From UBA6136 sp041158345 (lineage in GTDB: Bacteria > Pseudomonadota > Gammaproteobacteria > Methylococcales > Methylococcaceae), in assembly GCA_041158345.1 (NCBI GenBank), contig JBEBBO010000122.1, positions 1 to 64,000 on the forward strand: 64,000 nucleotides of DNA. Direction: 5' to 3'. Positions 1 through 9,223 of this stretch are shown piece by piece. The stretch's first letter is position 1. Each line of letters begins with the position of its first letter. Made by a program: the position numbers and the translations under genes. Under the pieces are notes generated by a model. That model saw only the letters and a program-made list of their open reading frames with translations, had not been told where the DNA came from and ran no database searches.

Positions 1-362
1 CGAATCAGGCACCCCGCCATCCCGATTTCGGAATCCTGATTGAATAAATTCAGCATGCGAGCGAGCGTCTCAGGCCCAACGATACAATCCGGGTTCAAAA
101 AGAGAATGAACCCGCTCTTGGTCAGCGGCAAGACACGATTATTGGCCTTCGCAAAACCGAGATTGGATGGGTTTTCAAAAATTCGAAGCCGCGGATCACT
201 TCCAAGCAACAATCGCAACTCAATGAGACTGCTGTCTGTGGAGGCATTGTCAGAGACAAAAACCTCCACAGGCACCGTGGATTCGAGCACCGAACGGACG
301 CACTCAGCCAACAAAGGCCCGCCGTTGTAATTAACGATAATGACGGATACAGATTTTTCCAT
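1..362 (-). CDS. Family 2 glycosyltransferase, N-terminal part (runs off window)
   Basis: Only the first 120 residues are inside the window; the frame stays open to base 1. The start ATG at 362 gives MEKSVSVIIVNYNGG, the first strand and nucleotide-binding turn of a GT-A fold. SDNASTDSS, then NPSNLGFAKANN and FLNPDC follow. The last is the DxD-equivalent site that binds the sugar nucleotide and metal. This order is typical of GT2 enzymes of the WbbL/rhamnosyltransferase type that add sugars to O-antigen or capsule, but the acceptor cannot be told. It begins 24 bases after mpl on the same strand and is probably co-transcribed. A purine-rich GTGGGGGG stretch lies upstream of the start. Confidence 0.85.
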   Translation of the reverse strand, partial: MEKSVSVIIVNYNGGPLLAECVRSVLESTVPVEVFVSDNASTDSSLIELRLLLGSDPRLRIFENPSNLGFAKANNRVLPLTKSGFILFLNPDCIVGPETLARMLNLFNQDSEIGMAGCLI

Positions 363-386
363 CGAACCGGCCCCCCACCGGTAAAC

Positions 387-1757
387 TCAACCGCGCGCTT
401 GAAGCGCTGTCTCCACGCGTTGGTGGATTCCCTCAAATCCACCATTACTCATGATCAGAATGTGATCCCCCGAGCGGGCCTGTTTTGCGACCCAATCCAC
501 GATATCGCCGACTTGGTCAAAGACCTCAACATGAGAATGCGAGGCTGTCGCACCACGGACATCCCACTCCACCTGAGCGGATTGAAACATCAACGCAATA
601 TCGGCATCAGCGAGGGCCTCGCCCAGTTGTCCTGCATGCACGCCCATGCGCATTGTATTTGAACGTGGCTCAAGAATTGCGACAATTCTGTCTGTTCCAA
701 CTTTGGCGCGCAGCCCCTCGACGGTGGTCTTAATTGCGGTCGGATGATGCGCGAAATCATCGTAAACAGTGATGCCGTGGACCTTCGCTCGAACTTCCAT
801 TCGGCGCTTGACGTTTGAAAAACGGGAAAGGGCTTCTGCAGAGCGTTCGGGAAAGACTCCGGCATGGTGGGCAGCGGCGACCGCAGCCAGCGCATTGTAG
901 ACATTATGAAGGCCTGTCAGGCTCCAATCGACCCGGCCGGCTGGCTGTCCGTCATGAACAATTTCAAAACTACTGCCATCCTTTGCCAGAAGATGATACG
1001 ACCAAGATGCGACAGATCCTGATCCCTCCTGACTGGTATGTTCGACCGGTGTCCAGCAGCCCATCTGCAAAACCTCATCCAGCGCGGGCTCCCAGTTGGG
1101 CGCAACGATCAAACCTCGTCCAGGTATGGTTCTGACAAGGTGGTGGAACTGGCGTTGAATCGCCTCAAGGTCAGGAAAGATGTCTGCGTGATCAAACTCC
1201 AAATTATTCAGAATGCAGGTTCTTGGATGGTAATGAACAAATTTGGAGCGCTTATCAAAAAAGGCCGTGTCGTACTCATCGGCTTCCACGACAAAACAAT
1301 CTCCTTTTCCCAGACGCGAAGAGACCCCAAAGTCGAGGGGCACACCCCCGACGAGAAACCCAGGATCCCGACCTGCATGGTCCAGAATGAAGGTCAGCAT
1401 ACTGGTCGTCGTCGTCTTGCCATGTGTGCCGGCTACCGCTAAGACCCACCGATGCTGCAAAACCTCATCGTGAAGCCACTCGGGACCTGAGACATAGGGA
1501 ATACCGGCATCTAGGACGGCCTCCATCTCAGGGTTTCCCCTGGAAATCGCGTTGCCCACAACAACCAGATCAGGACGCTTCTCCAGGTTATTAGGACCAT
1601 ACCCAGACATGAGCGCTATGCCGTGTTCTTCCAGCTGGGTGCTCATGGGTGGGTATACGTTCTGATCGGAGCCGGTCACCTCGTGTCCCAACTGCCTTGC
1701 CAAGATGGCCAACCCCCCCATGAAGGTCCCGCAAATTCCCATAATATGGACGTGCAT
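387..1757 (-). CDS. mpl: UDP-N-acetylmuramate:L-alanyl-gamma-D-glutamyl-meso-diaminopimelate ligase
   Basis: Mpl is the cytoplasmic murein-recycling ligase that joins the recovered tripeptide L-Ala-gamma-D-Glu-meso-DAP to UDP-MurNAc. The 456 residues match the family length. The start shows HIMGICGTFMGG, the Mur-ligase Rossmann signature with the Mpl-specific GICGT. The ATP loop AVAGTHGKTTTTSM follows near residue 108. The central domain has EADEYDTAFFDKRSKF and NLEFDHADIFPDL, and the C-terminal domain opens with YDDFAHHPTAI. The family differs from MurC mainly in these last motifs. The ATG start is preceded by a strong GGGGAG site. The gene is divergent from apaG across about 150 bases. Confidence 0.96.
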   Translation of the reverse strand: MHVHIMGICGTFMGGLAILARQLGHEVTGSDQNVYPPMSTQLEEHGIALMSGYGPNNLEKRPDLVVVGNAISRGNPEMEAVLDAGIPYVSGPEWLHDEVLQHRWVLAVAGTHGKTTTTSMLTFILDHAGRDPGFLVGGVPLDFGVSSRLGKGDCFVVEADEYDTAFFDKRSKFVHYHPRTCILNNLEFDHADIFPDLEAIQRQFHHLVRTIPGRGLIVAPNWEPALDEVLQMGCWTPVEHTSQEGSGSVASWSYHLLAKDGSSFEIVHDGQPAGRVDWSLTGLHNVYNALAAVAAAHHAGVFPERSAEALSRFSNVKRRMEVRAKVHGITVYDDFAHHPTAIKTTVEGLRAKVGTDRIVAILEPRSNTMRMGVHAGQLGEALADADIALMFQSAQVEWDVRGATASHSHVEVFDQVGDIVDWVAKQARSGDHILIMSNGGFEGIHQRVETALQARG

Positions 1758-1903
1758 CGATCATCTCCCCCTAACTTTTATTGGACTTTCAACCTTAGCG
1801 TAAAAGCCCAGAACTCCGACAGAATCAGCCAGTCTCCTGGCCGCATCAGTTAAACTAGCGCGCCGCCACGATGAAGGCAATGAATGTTACGGACAAACAG
1901 GCC

Positions 1904-2281
1904 ATGAACGAGAAGCACGCGATCAAGATTGATACCCGAATCGATTACCTCGAATCGGAATCCGAACCGGATTCGGACCGCTACGTCTTCGCGTACACCA
2001 TCACCATACGAAATCAGAGCGAGGAGGCAGCCCGTTTGCTGACGCGTCACTGGGTGATCACGGATGCGAATGGCCGGATACAAGAAGTGCACGGTGAGGG
2101 TGTTGTTGGAGAAACACCCTACATTCAGCCAGGCCATGCTTTCCGTTATACCAGTGCGGCGATGATCGAAACGCCCGTCGGAACCATGGAAGGCGAGTAC
2201 CAGATGCGAACCGATTCGGGCGAACTCTTCGACGCTAAGATCCCAGCGTTCACCCTTGCCGTTCCCCGAACGCTCCACTGA
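1904..2281 (+). CDS. apaG: ApaG domain protein
   Basis: ApaG (DUF525) is a small cytoplasmic beta-sandwich protein of unsettled biochemical role, almost always next to apaH. The core RYVFAYTITIRN, GEGVVGETPYIQPG, FRYTSAAMIETPVGTMEG and the closing FTLAVP are all present. I place the start at ATG 1904 because this gives 125 residues and the same distance to the RYVFAYT strand as in the E. coli protein. An in-frame ATG at 1871 would add 11 residues. Neither has a convincing ribosome site, so the start is uncertain. apaH begins 13 bases downstream, which suggests one operon apaG-apaH-permease. Confidence 0.93.
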   Translation: MNEKHAIKIDTRIDYLESESEPDSDRYVFAYTITIRNQSEEAARLLTRHWVITDANGRIQEVHGEGVVGETPYIQPGHAFRYTSAAMIETPVGTMEGEYQMRTDSGELFDAKIPAFTLAVPRTLH

Positions 2282-2294
2282 AACTCTCTTCAAG

Positions 2295-3131
2295 ATGGCC
2301 ATCTACGCCATAGGCGATGTTCAGGGATGCCACGACGAGCTCTTGCGGCTAGTTGAGCACCTGGACTACGACCCAGCAAAGGATCGGCTCTGGTTCACAG
2401 GGGATCTTGTCAACCGGGGACCCAAGTCCCTCGAAACGCTGAGAACCATCAAAGCCCTGGGCAATTCGGCGATTTCTGTCCTCGGAAATCATGATCTCCA
2501 CCTACTGGCGGTGGCCGAGGGCATTTCCCGAATCAAACATCAGGACACCTTTGAAGACATCCTGCGCGCTCCCGACAGGGATGAACTTCTAGGTTGGCTG
2601 AGGACTTTCCCACTCCTTCACCACGAGTCCGAATTCTATATGATCCATGCCGGGTTGCCTCCCCAATGGCGTCCAGAGGATGCAGCCAAACTGGCACCAG
2701 AGGTTGAATCGGTGCTGAGATCCTCGGATTATGTCGACTTCCTTTGGCACATGTATGGAAATGAGCCTCAGATGTGGAGCGAAGAACTGGAGGGCTTTGA
2801 CCGACTCAGATTCATCACCAACTGCCTGACTCGAATCAGATTTTGCACCCCAGACGGACGCATCAATTTGATGAAAAAGGGGAGTCCGAATGGATCCACA
2901 GGCGATCTTATTCCTTGGTTCGCACATCCCGATCGCCCCAAATCCGATGCGTGGGTTGTCTATGGCCATTGGTCGACCCTGGGCTATCACCAGAGCCACC
3001 AGACCATTTGTATCGATACAGGCTGCCTCTGGGGAGGCAGCCTGACCGCAATTCGACTGGACCAGAGCCTTCAACGTTTTTCCGTGGAAAACCACGATGG
3101 ACCCTATCAAAGACCGGAGTCAGCGCAATGA
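2295..3131 (+). CDS. apaH: Symmetrical bis(5'-nucleosyl)-tetraphosphatase
   Basis: ApaH splits Ap4A symmetrically into two ADP, and in proteobacteria also removes Np4 caps from RNA. It is a metal-dependent calcineurin-like phosphatase. The metal ligands are visible as GDVQGCHDE near residue 8, FTGDLVNRGP near residue 35 and VLGNHDLHLLA near residue 62. YGHWSTLGY and IDTGCLWGGSLTA lie near the C terminus. The 278 residues match the family. The chosen ATG 2295 gives the usual MAIYAIGDVQG start. The TGA overlaps the start of the next gene in an ATGA at 3128-3131, so translation of the two is probably coupled. Confidence 0.96.
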   Translation: MAIYAIGDVQGCHDELLRLVEHLDYDPAKDRLWFTGDLVNRGPKSLETLRTIKALGNSAISVLGNHDLHLLAVAEGISRIKHQDTFEDILRAPDRDELLGWLRTFPLLHHESEFYMIHAGLPPQWRPEDAAKLAPEVESVLRSSDYVDFLWHMYGNEPQMWSEELEGFDRLRFITNCLTRIRFCTPDGRINLMKKGSPNGSTGDLIPWFAHPDRPKSDAWVVYGHWSTLGYHQSHQTICIDTGCLWGGSLTAIRLDQSLQRFSVENHDGPYQRPESAQ

Positions 3132-4192
3132 CCTTGAACCGAAATCTTCCCCTCATTCTTGTTGTCGGGGCTCTTGCACTCCTGATTTACCGTATCCTCG
3201 GTACGCTGATTGAACCGATCGTTTGGTCCATCATTCTGAGCTTTGGAACGTGGCCCATTTACCGCAAGATCCATCGTTTGTGTCAGGAACGACCGAACCT
3301 CTCCGCAGGGATCATGGTGTTTTTGGTCGGTTGCGTCGTTATTCTCCCGCTCATCGGGGTTTCGTCAGTGATCCGCCGAGAAGGATCCGAACTCCTGCGA
3401 CTCATTCCCGGATTGATTGAGCATCCCCCATCGCTGGCACGGGCGCTCCCCCATATCCCCTTTATTGGAAAAGAGCTCACCGGGCTGTTCGATCACATGG
3501 ACAGCAGTGATGAATTATTGAAGAACCATCTTGCGCCTCAGGTAAAGGAACTCCTGAATCGCCTCATGAACATGCTCGGCAGCATTGGTCTCGTTTTGGG
3601 TCAAGTCGGATTTATCCTGTTCCTGATGTTTTTTCAATACCGAGATGGCGTCGAGATGCTTGAAGAGGTCAAACGGGGACTTCACAAAACTATCGGTCCC
3701 CTAGCAACCAATTATTTTGCGATTGCTGAAAGAACTGCCCGAGCCGTGCTCTATGGGATTGTCCTGACAGCCATGGTCCAAGGCAGTGTTGCAGGGATGG
3801 GCTATTGGGGCGCAGGTCTCAAAGAACCCCTGCTGCTGACGCTTGCGACCATCCTGATGGCCATGATTCCTTTTGGAGCGGTCACGATCTGGATTCCCAG
3901 CTCACTCTGGCTGTTATCTCAGGGTGAACCCCTTAATGGCCTGGGCCTTCTTGCCTGGGGTTTCTTTGTGGTCAGTTGGGTGGATAATCTGGTCAGGCCT
4001 TTTTTTATTAGCCATGCCAGCCATATCTCCTTTGCACTGATTGTATTAGGGCTCGTGGGTGGCCTGATCAGCTTCGGCTTCATCGGACTTTTTATCGGTC
4101 CGGTGATTCTTGCGATTGCCCACGCGGTCTGGCGGGAATGGCTTAAAGGGGACTCAACCGAGGTCAAGTCCCCCTCAAACGGATCAACCTAG
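3128..4192 (+). CDS. AI-2E family (PerM-type) transporter
   Basis: This is a polytopic inner-membrane protein of 354 residues in the PerM/YdiK/TqsA (AI-2E exporter) superfamily. A hydrophobic pair opens the protein (residues 8-45). A third segment lies near 59-78, followed by a polar cytoplasmic region to about residue 145. Several further helices come after, ending in GLISFGFIGLFIGPVILAIAH, the glycine- and proline-rich C-terminal signature of the family. Substrates vary and include signals, organic anions and cations, so the solute is unknown. The start ATG overlaps the apaH stop. The stop overlaps the convergent acnB stop by four bases. Confidence 0.9.
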   Translation: MTLNRNLPLILVVGALALLIYRILGTLIEPIVWSIILSFGTWPIYRKIHRLCQERPNLSAGIMVFLVGCVVILPLIGVSSVIRREGSELLRLIPGLIEHPPSLARALPHIPFIGKELTGLFDHMDSSDELLKNHLAPQVKELLNRLMNMLGSIGLVLGQVGFILFLMFFQYRDGVEMLEEVKRGLHKTIGPLATNYFAIAERTARAVLYGIVLTAMVQGSVAGMGYWGAGLKEPLLLTLATILMAMIPFGAVTIWIPSSLWLLSQGEPLNGLGLLAWGFFVVSWVDNLVRPFFISHASHISFALIVLGLVGGLISFGFIGLFIGPVILAIAHAVWREWLKGDSTEVKSPSNGST

Positions 4193-6747
4193 ACTTCGTC
4201 CGTGGCGTAGGTCTTCATCTGGTCGAAGTTCATGTACCGGTAGGTCTCGTTTGCCTTGGGCGCGAGGCCTGACATGAATGATGCGTATTCGGATGGGGTT
4301 GGAATTTTTCCAAGCACCGAACAAACGGAAGCCAACTCAGCTGAGGCCAAGAAGACCTGCGTGTTAGCGCCCATTCGATTGGGGAAATTACGCGTGCTGG
4401 TTGAGACCACTGTAGCACCCTCAGCGGTTCGCGCCTGGTTTCCCATGCACAAAGAACAACCAGGCACTTCCGTGCGGGCTCCCGCCTTACCAAAAATGCC
4501 GTAGAAACCCTCCGAGGTAAGTTCCGCCTGATCCATCCGGGTCGGAGGAACAATCCAGAGACGACCTGGGACCTGCTGGGAATGGCTTTCGAGAATATGG
4601 CCTGCTGCCCTGAAATGCCCAATATTGGTCATACAGGAACCTAGGAATACTTCATCGATCTTCGTCCCGGCAACCTGAGACAGCGGCTTCACATCATCCG
4701 GATCATTCGGGCAACAAAGCAGCGGTTCTCGAATCGCATCCAAATCAATTTCGATGATTTCGGCATATTCTGCATCGTGATCAGGCTCCAGCAACTCGGG
4801 CTTGGCAAGCCAGCTCTCCATGGCATCGATACGCCGCTGAATCGTTCTAGCATCCCCATACCCTTCGCGAATCATCCAGCCCAAAAGACTGATGTTGGAT
4901 TTTAGGTATTCCTGAACCGGTGCTTTGTTGAGACGAACAGTGCAGGCAGCTGCTGATCTTTCTGCTGAGGCATCGGCAAGCTCAAAGGCCTGTTCGACCT
5001 TGAGATCGGGAAGGCCCTCAATCTCAAGAATCCGGCCATTAAAGACGTTTTTCTTCCCCTTCTTTTCTACCGTCAGAAGGCCGCGCTGAATAGCTGCGTA
5101 GGGAATAGCATGAACCAAGTCGCGTAGCGTAATGCCGGGCTGCATGGTGCCTTTGAAACGGACTAGAACAGATTCAGGCATATCGAGGGGCATAACACCC
5201 GTTGCCGCGGCAAACGCCACAAGTCCAGAACCTGCCGGGAAAGAGATCCCAATGGGGAAACGTGTATGAGAGTCGCCACCCGTCCCCACGGTGTCAGGCA
5301 TCAACATGCGGTTCAACCAGGAGTGGATAATGCCGTCTCCGGGTCGAAGCGAGACCCCTCCTCGGTTCATGATGAAGTCGGGAAGGCTGTGATGCACCTT
5401 GACGTCGACAGGCTTAGGGTATGCTGCCGTGTGACAAAAGGACTGCATGACAAGATCGGCTGAAAAACCAAGACATGCCAAATCCTTGAGCTCATCACGC
5501 GTCATAGGTCCGGTCGTGTCTTGAGAACCGACCGTAGTCATCTTGGGCTCGCAATAAACACCCGGGCGAACACCGGGCAGCCCGCAGGCCCTGCCGACCA
5601 TCTTCTGGGCCAAGGTGAAGCCCTTACCTGAATCTACACCGACCTCAGGCCGTCGAAAGACACTGGACGCGGGTAGATCGAGTGCCTTTCGTGCACGATC
5701 TGTCAGCCCTCGACCGATGATCAAGGGAATGCGTCCACCGGCCTGAACTTCGTCCAACAGGATCTCATTCCGCAGCGAAAAGCGCACTTTCTCCTCACCG
5801 CTGTCATGATTCTTAATTACACCCTGGTAGGGATAAATATCAATGACATCACCGGTCTGGAGACTGGTGACGTCGCATTCGATAGGCAGGGCTCCCGAAT
5901 CCTCCATGGTGTTAAAGAAAATGGGAGCAATCTTGCCCCCGATGCAAACACCGCCGTCGCGCTTGTTCGGAACATGCGGGATATCATCACCGATGTACCA
6001 CAACACCGAATTTGTCGCTGATTTCCTGGAGGAGCCGGTACCCACCACGTCACCAACAAAAGCGACCGGAAACCCCTTTTTCTTTAGTTGATCGATCTGA
6101 GATTCAGCGTGTGTGACCCCCTCACGAGGCACCTTCAGCATCGCCTTGGCATGCAGAGGAATATCTGGCCGCGACCAAGCGTCCTGGGCTGGAGAAAGAT
6201 CATCCGTGTTGATCTCCCCGGGGACCTTGAACACTGTGACAGTGATACATTCGGGTACTTTGGATTTGCGAGTGAACCAGTCCGCTTCTGCCCATGAATC
6301 CAGCACGCGTTGGGCCGCGACATTTCCCGCCTGGGCCTTTTCCTCAACATCATGAAACGCATCGAATATCAGCAGGGTGCGACTTAAAGCCTCTTGGGCC
6401 TTACCTGAGAGCGCCGGGTGATCCAAAAGATCGACCAAGGGTGAGACGTTGTATCCACCCAGCATGGTGCCCAAGAGTTCGACTGCGTTTTCTGCGCTCA
6501 ATATCGGTGAGTGGGCCTCCCCTTTCGCAATTGCTGCCAGAAACCCCGCCTTAACATAAGCTGCCTCATCCACACCAGCAGGGACCCGATTGGCCAGAAG
6601 ATTAAGCAAATAGCCTTCTTCACCTTTAATCGGCGATTTAATCAATTCGACTAGCTGGCTGGTCCATTCAGCAGTCAGCGGCTGGGGCACCAGTCCTGAG
6701 GCTTCACGCTCAGCGACATGTTTCCGATATTCTTCAAGCATTGACAT
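4189..6747 (-). CDS. acnB: Bifunctional aconitate hydratase 2 / 2-methylisocitrate dehydratase
   Basis: AcnB interconverts citrate and isocitrate in the TCA cycle and can hydrate 2-methyl-cis-aconitate in the methylcitrate cycle. The 852 residues fit the AcnB type: an N-terminal HEAT-like domain (LEEYRKHVAERE), then the swivel domain (VGTGSSRKSATNSVLW), then the three catalytic domains. The [4Fe-4S] ligands are GSCMTNIGHF near residue 702 and CSLCMGNQ near residue 765. The start at 6747 has an AGGT site six bases upstream. A short GGGCC/GGCCC hairpin lies at 6773-6793 in the presumed leader. ppk lies upstream on the same strand, 129 bases away. Confidence 0.97.
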   Translation of the reverse strand: MSMLEEYRKHVAEREASGLVPQPLTAEWTSQLVELIKSPIKGEEGYLLNLLANRVPAGVDEAAYVKAGFLAAIAKGEAHSPILSAENAVELLGTMLGGYNVSPLVDLLDHPALSGKAQEALSRTLLIFDAFHDVEEKAQAGNVAAQRVLDSWAEADWFTRKSKVPECITVTVFKVPGEINTDDLSPAQDAWSRPDIPLHAKAMLKVPREGVTHAESQIDQLKKKGFPVAFVGDVVGTGSSRKSATNSVLWYIGDDIPHVPNKRDGGVCIGGKIAPIFFNTMEDSGALPIECDVTSLQTGDVIDIYPYQGVIKNHDSGEEKVRFSLRNEILLDEVQAGGRIPLIIGRGLTDRARKALDLPASSVFRRPEVGVDSGKGFTLAQKMVGRACGLPGVRPGVYCEPKMTTVGSQDTTGPMTRDELKDLACLGFSADLVMQSFCHTAAYPKPVDVKVHHSLPDFIMNRGGVSLRPGDGIIHSWLNRMLMPDTVGTGGDSHTRFPIGISFPAGSGLVAFAAATGVMPLDMPESVLVRFKGTMQPGITLRDLVHAIPYAAIQRGLLTVEKKGKKNVFNGRILEIEGLPDLKVEQAFELADASAERSAAACTVRLNKAPVQEYLKSNISLLGWMIREGYGDARTIQRRIDAMESWLAKPELLEPDHDAEYAEIIEIDLDAIREPLLCCPNDPDDVKPLSQVAGTKIDEVFLGSCMTNIGHFRAAGHILESHSQQVPGRLWIVPPTRMDQAELTSEGFYGIFGKAGARTEVPGCSLCMGNQARTAEGATVVSTSTRNFPNRMGANTQVFLASAELASVCSVLGKIPTPSEYASFMSGLAPKANETYRYMNFDQMKTYATDEV

Positions 6748-6876
6748 GGCATTACCTGATGGGTTGGGTCTCGGGCCTAGCCATCACTGGCCCGTTGGAG
6801 GATAGGTTCTAGAAAATAGGGGCAGAAATTATGCCAAACGCCTCGTGTCGCGACGGACCACGGCCAAATCAGAAAA

Positions 6877-9174
6877 TCAGCGTTTGAAACGTTCCAGAAA
6901 TGACGTTTGTGCCTCGAAAGGGTGCGCTGTCGCTTCGACACGAATGTACGTTCCATTGGATTGCAAAATCCAAGCGTTAACGTCGTCGCGGAGGATGGCT
7001 TCAAGGTCCTCACGGAGCCGATCCGCCAACTTCTTCTGAACCATGGGAAAGCAAACCTCAACTCGACGGAACATGTTTCTCGGGAGGAAATCCGCGCTAG
7101 AGGCAAACACCTCGGGATTGCCATCATTTTCGAAGAAATAAACGCGGCTATGTTCCAAAAACCGTCCGATAATCGAACGCACTTCAATGGTTTCTGAAAT
7201 GCCAGGTATGCCGGGCCGAAGTGAGCATATGCCACGAACAATCAACTTGATTTCAACGCCGGCCATTGAGGCCTTGTAGAGCGCCTGAATCAGCAGCGGT
7301 TCAGCGACAGCATTGACCTTGATGATGATCCTCGCACGTTTGCCGGCGAGCGCATGATCGGTCTCACGCTGAATTTTCTTGATCAAGGACTGATGCAACG
7401 TAAAAGGCGCGTGCAACAGCTTATGGAATCGACCCACCTTTCCCAAACTGGTTAACTGGACCAGGACCTTCCTGACATCCTCACCGAGTTCTTGGTCTGC
7501 GGAAAGTAGCCCGTAGTCCGTGTAATGTCTTGCGGTGCTTTGATGGTAGTTGCCCGTCCCAAGATGCGTGTAATAGCGTAGTCGGTTGCCTTCACGTCGT
7601 AATATCAGAAGCATCTTTCCGTGGGTCTTGTACCCCACAATGCCATAAACCACCTGAACTCCGGCTTCCTGAAGGCGATTGGCGAGGGAGATATTGGCTC
7701 TCTCATCAAATCGTGCCCGCAGTTCGACGACCACGGTGACTTCCTTGCCTGCTTTGGCGGCCCGAATGAGGGCATCGACAATCGGTGATTCCGCACCAGT
7801 TCGATACAGTGTCTGTTTGATGGCCACAACGTGCGGGTCATCGCCCGCCTGACGAATAAGTTCGACGACTGGCGCAAAACTTTCATAAGGGTGGTGAAGG
7901 AGGATATCCCGCTTGCGAATCGCCTCAAACAGGTCATGCCCACCAGCAATTTCCAAGGGCCCACCTGCCACAAACGCAGGGTACTTGAGCTCAGCACGAT
8001 CCAAAAGATCATAAACAGCTCGAAGGCGGCTGAGGTTGACCGGCCCATGCACCCGATACAAGCGATCCTCGGTGAGACCGACCTGTTCGAGAAGATAGTC
8101 GGTAATGGCTTGTGGACAGTTGTCTGCCACCTCAAGCCGAACCTCATCGCCATAATTTCGGCTGCTCAATTCACCCTCAAGGGCTCGCAGCAAGTCATCG
8201 ATTTCCTCTTCATCCAGATACATCTCGCTGTTACGCGTGACTCGGAACTGATAGAGGTTTTTCACCTTCACGCCATGAAAGAGTTCACCGACAAATTCGT
8301 GGATGATGGAGGAGAGAAAAACAAAATCATGCTTGCCTGAAGCAATTCCCTCCGGGAGAGGAATAATCCGGGGCAGCGATCGGGGGGCCTGAAGGATGGC
8401 AAGATCGATCTCACGACCAAAGGCATCTTTTCCCGCGAGAGAAATGATGAAGTTCAGGCTTTTGTTCAGAATACGGGGAAAGGGATGCGCCGGATCAAGC
8501 CCGATCGGACTGAGGATCGGCAACAGGTCCTCATTGAAATATTTCTGCAACCACTCTTTCTGAGCCCGCGTCCACTCACTACGGCGAAGGAAATTCACGC
8601 CCTGGCCCATGAGTTCGGGAATCAGCACATCATTGAGCACCCGATACTGTTCTTTGACCAGCGCATGGCAACTGCGACTGATGGCTAACAAAGCTTCCTG
8701 TGGCGTCAGGTTGTCCGGCTCGGTCGCAGTGGCACCAAGTTCTGCACGCTGCAGGAGGCCGGCCGTCCTCACCTCAAAAAACTCATCCAGATTTGAACAG
8801 GAAATACAAAGGAAATTGAGCCGTTCCAATAAAGGCGTCCGAGCATCCTTCGCCTGCTCAAGAACCCGTCGATTGAACTCGATCAGACTGAGTTCTTGAT
8901 TGAGGTAGAGTGAGGCATCGGCTAAGTTAACGTGCCCTTTCTCGTTGGCCGCAGGTGATTCGGTATCCTCGGGAACTCCTCCTCGCCGCTCGACACCGGC
9001 CATATGCTTGGCTGCTCTGACCATACGACTCGCCTTGGACTTCCCAAGACCGGGAATTTTCATTAGCTGATCAACATCTGCATTGGCCAGTTCTTCGACA
9101 GAGAAGATCCCTCGCTCGGCCAGAATGGATCGCGTGGTTTTACCGGTGGATTTGTTTTTCTTTCGGCTGCTCAA
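6877..9174 (-). CDS. ppk: Polyphosphate kinase 1 with N-terminal helix-hairpin-helix extension
   Basis: PPK1 reversibly transfers the ATP gamma-phosphate to polyphosphate. The core from about residue 85 (YLNQELSLIEFNRRVL) through SNLDEFFEVR is typical. The catalytic region carries YKTHGKMLLILRRE, with the phospho-accepting histidine, and YTHLGTGNYHQSTARHYTD. The protein has 765 residues against about 690 for E. coli PPK. The excess is an N-terminal segment (residues 15-60) with GIFSVEELANADVDQL and IPGLGKSKASRM, which reads as a helix-hairpin-helix of the Rad51/NusA-tail kind. A linker of about 25 residues joins the two. The first usable start is TTG at 9174 with no clear ribosome site. Later starts would cut the HhH, for example ATG at residue 38. 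Confidence 0.95.
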   Translation of the reverse strand: MSSRKKNKSTGKTTRSILAERGIFSVEELANADVDQLMKIPGLGKSKASRMVRAAKHMAGVERRGGVPEDTESPAANEKGHVNLADASLYLNQELSLIEFNRRVLEQAKDARTPLLERLNFLCISCSNLDEFFEVRTAGLLQRAELGATATEPDNLTPQEALLAISRSCHALVKEQYRVLNDVLIPELMGQGVNFLRRSEWTRAQKEWLQKYFNEDLLPILSPIGLDPAHPFPRILNKSLNFIISLAGKDAFGREIDLAILQAPRSLPRIIPLPEGIASGKHDFVFLSSIIHEFVGELFHGVKVKNLYQFRVTRNSEMYLDEEEIDDLLRALEGELSSRNYGDEVRLEVADNCPQAITDYLLEQVGLTEDRLYRVHGPVNLSRLRAVYDLLDRAELKYPAFVAGGPLEIAGGHDLFEAIRKRDILLHHPYESFAPVVELIRQAGDDPHVVAIKQTLYRTGAESPIVDALIRAAKAGKEVTVVVELRARFDERANISLANRLQEAGVQVVYGIVGYKTHGKMLLILRREGNRLRYYTHLGTGNYHQSTARHYTDYGLLSADQELGEDVRKVLVQLTSLGKVGRFHKLLHAPFTLHQSLIKKIQRETDHALAGKRARIIIKVNAVAEPLLIQALYKASMAGVEIKLIVRGICSLRPGIPGISETIEVRSIIGRFLEHSRVYFFENDGNPEVFASSADFLPRNMFRRVEVCFPMVQKKLADRLREDLEAILRDDVNAWILQSNGTYIRVEATAHPFEAQTSFLERFKR

Positions 9175-9223
9175 TTTGGAACCAGAAGTTTCGGGAAAGG
9201 CGTGGTCAGTGGGATGAGTTCAA

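Noticed and set aside
6777..7241. Open frame of about 150 codons on the minus strand at the end of ppk
   Set aside because: It overlaps the conserved PPK1 C terminus in another frame and has no family-like motifs.
7605..8153. Long minus-strand open frame inside ppk
   Set aside because: It is an alternate frame of the PPK core; the ppk frame carries all catalytic motifs.
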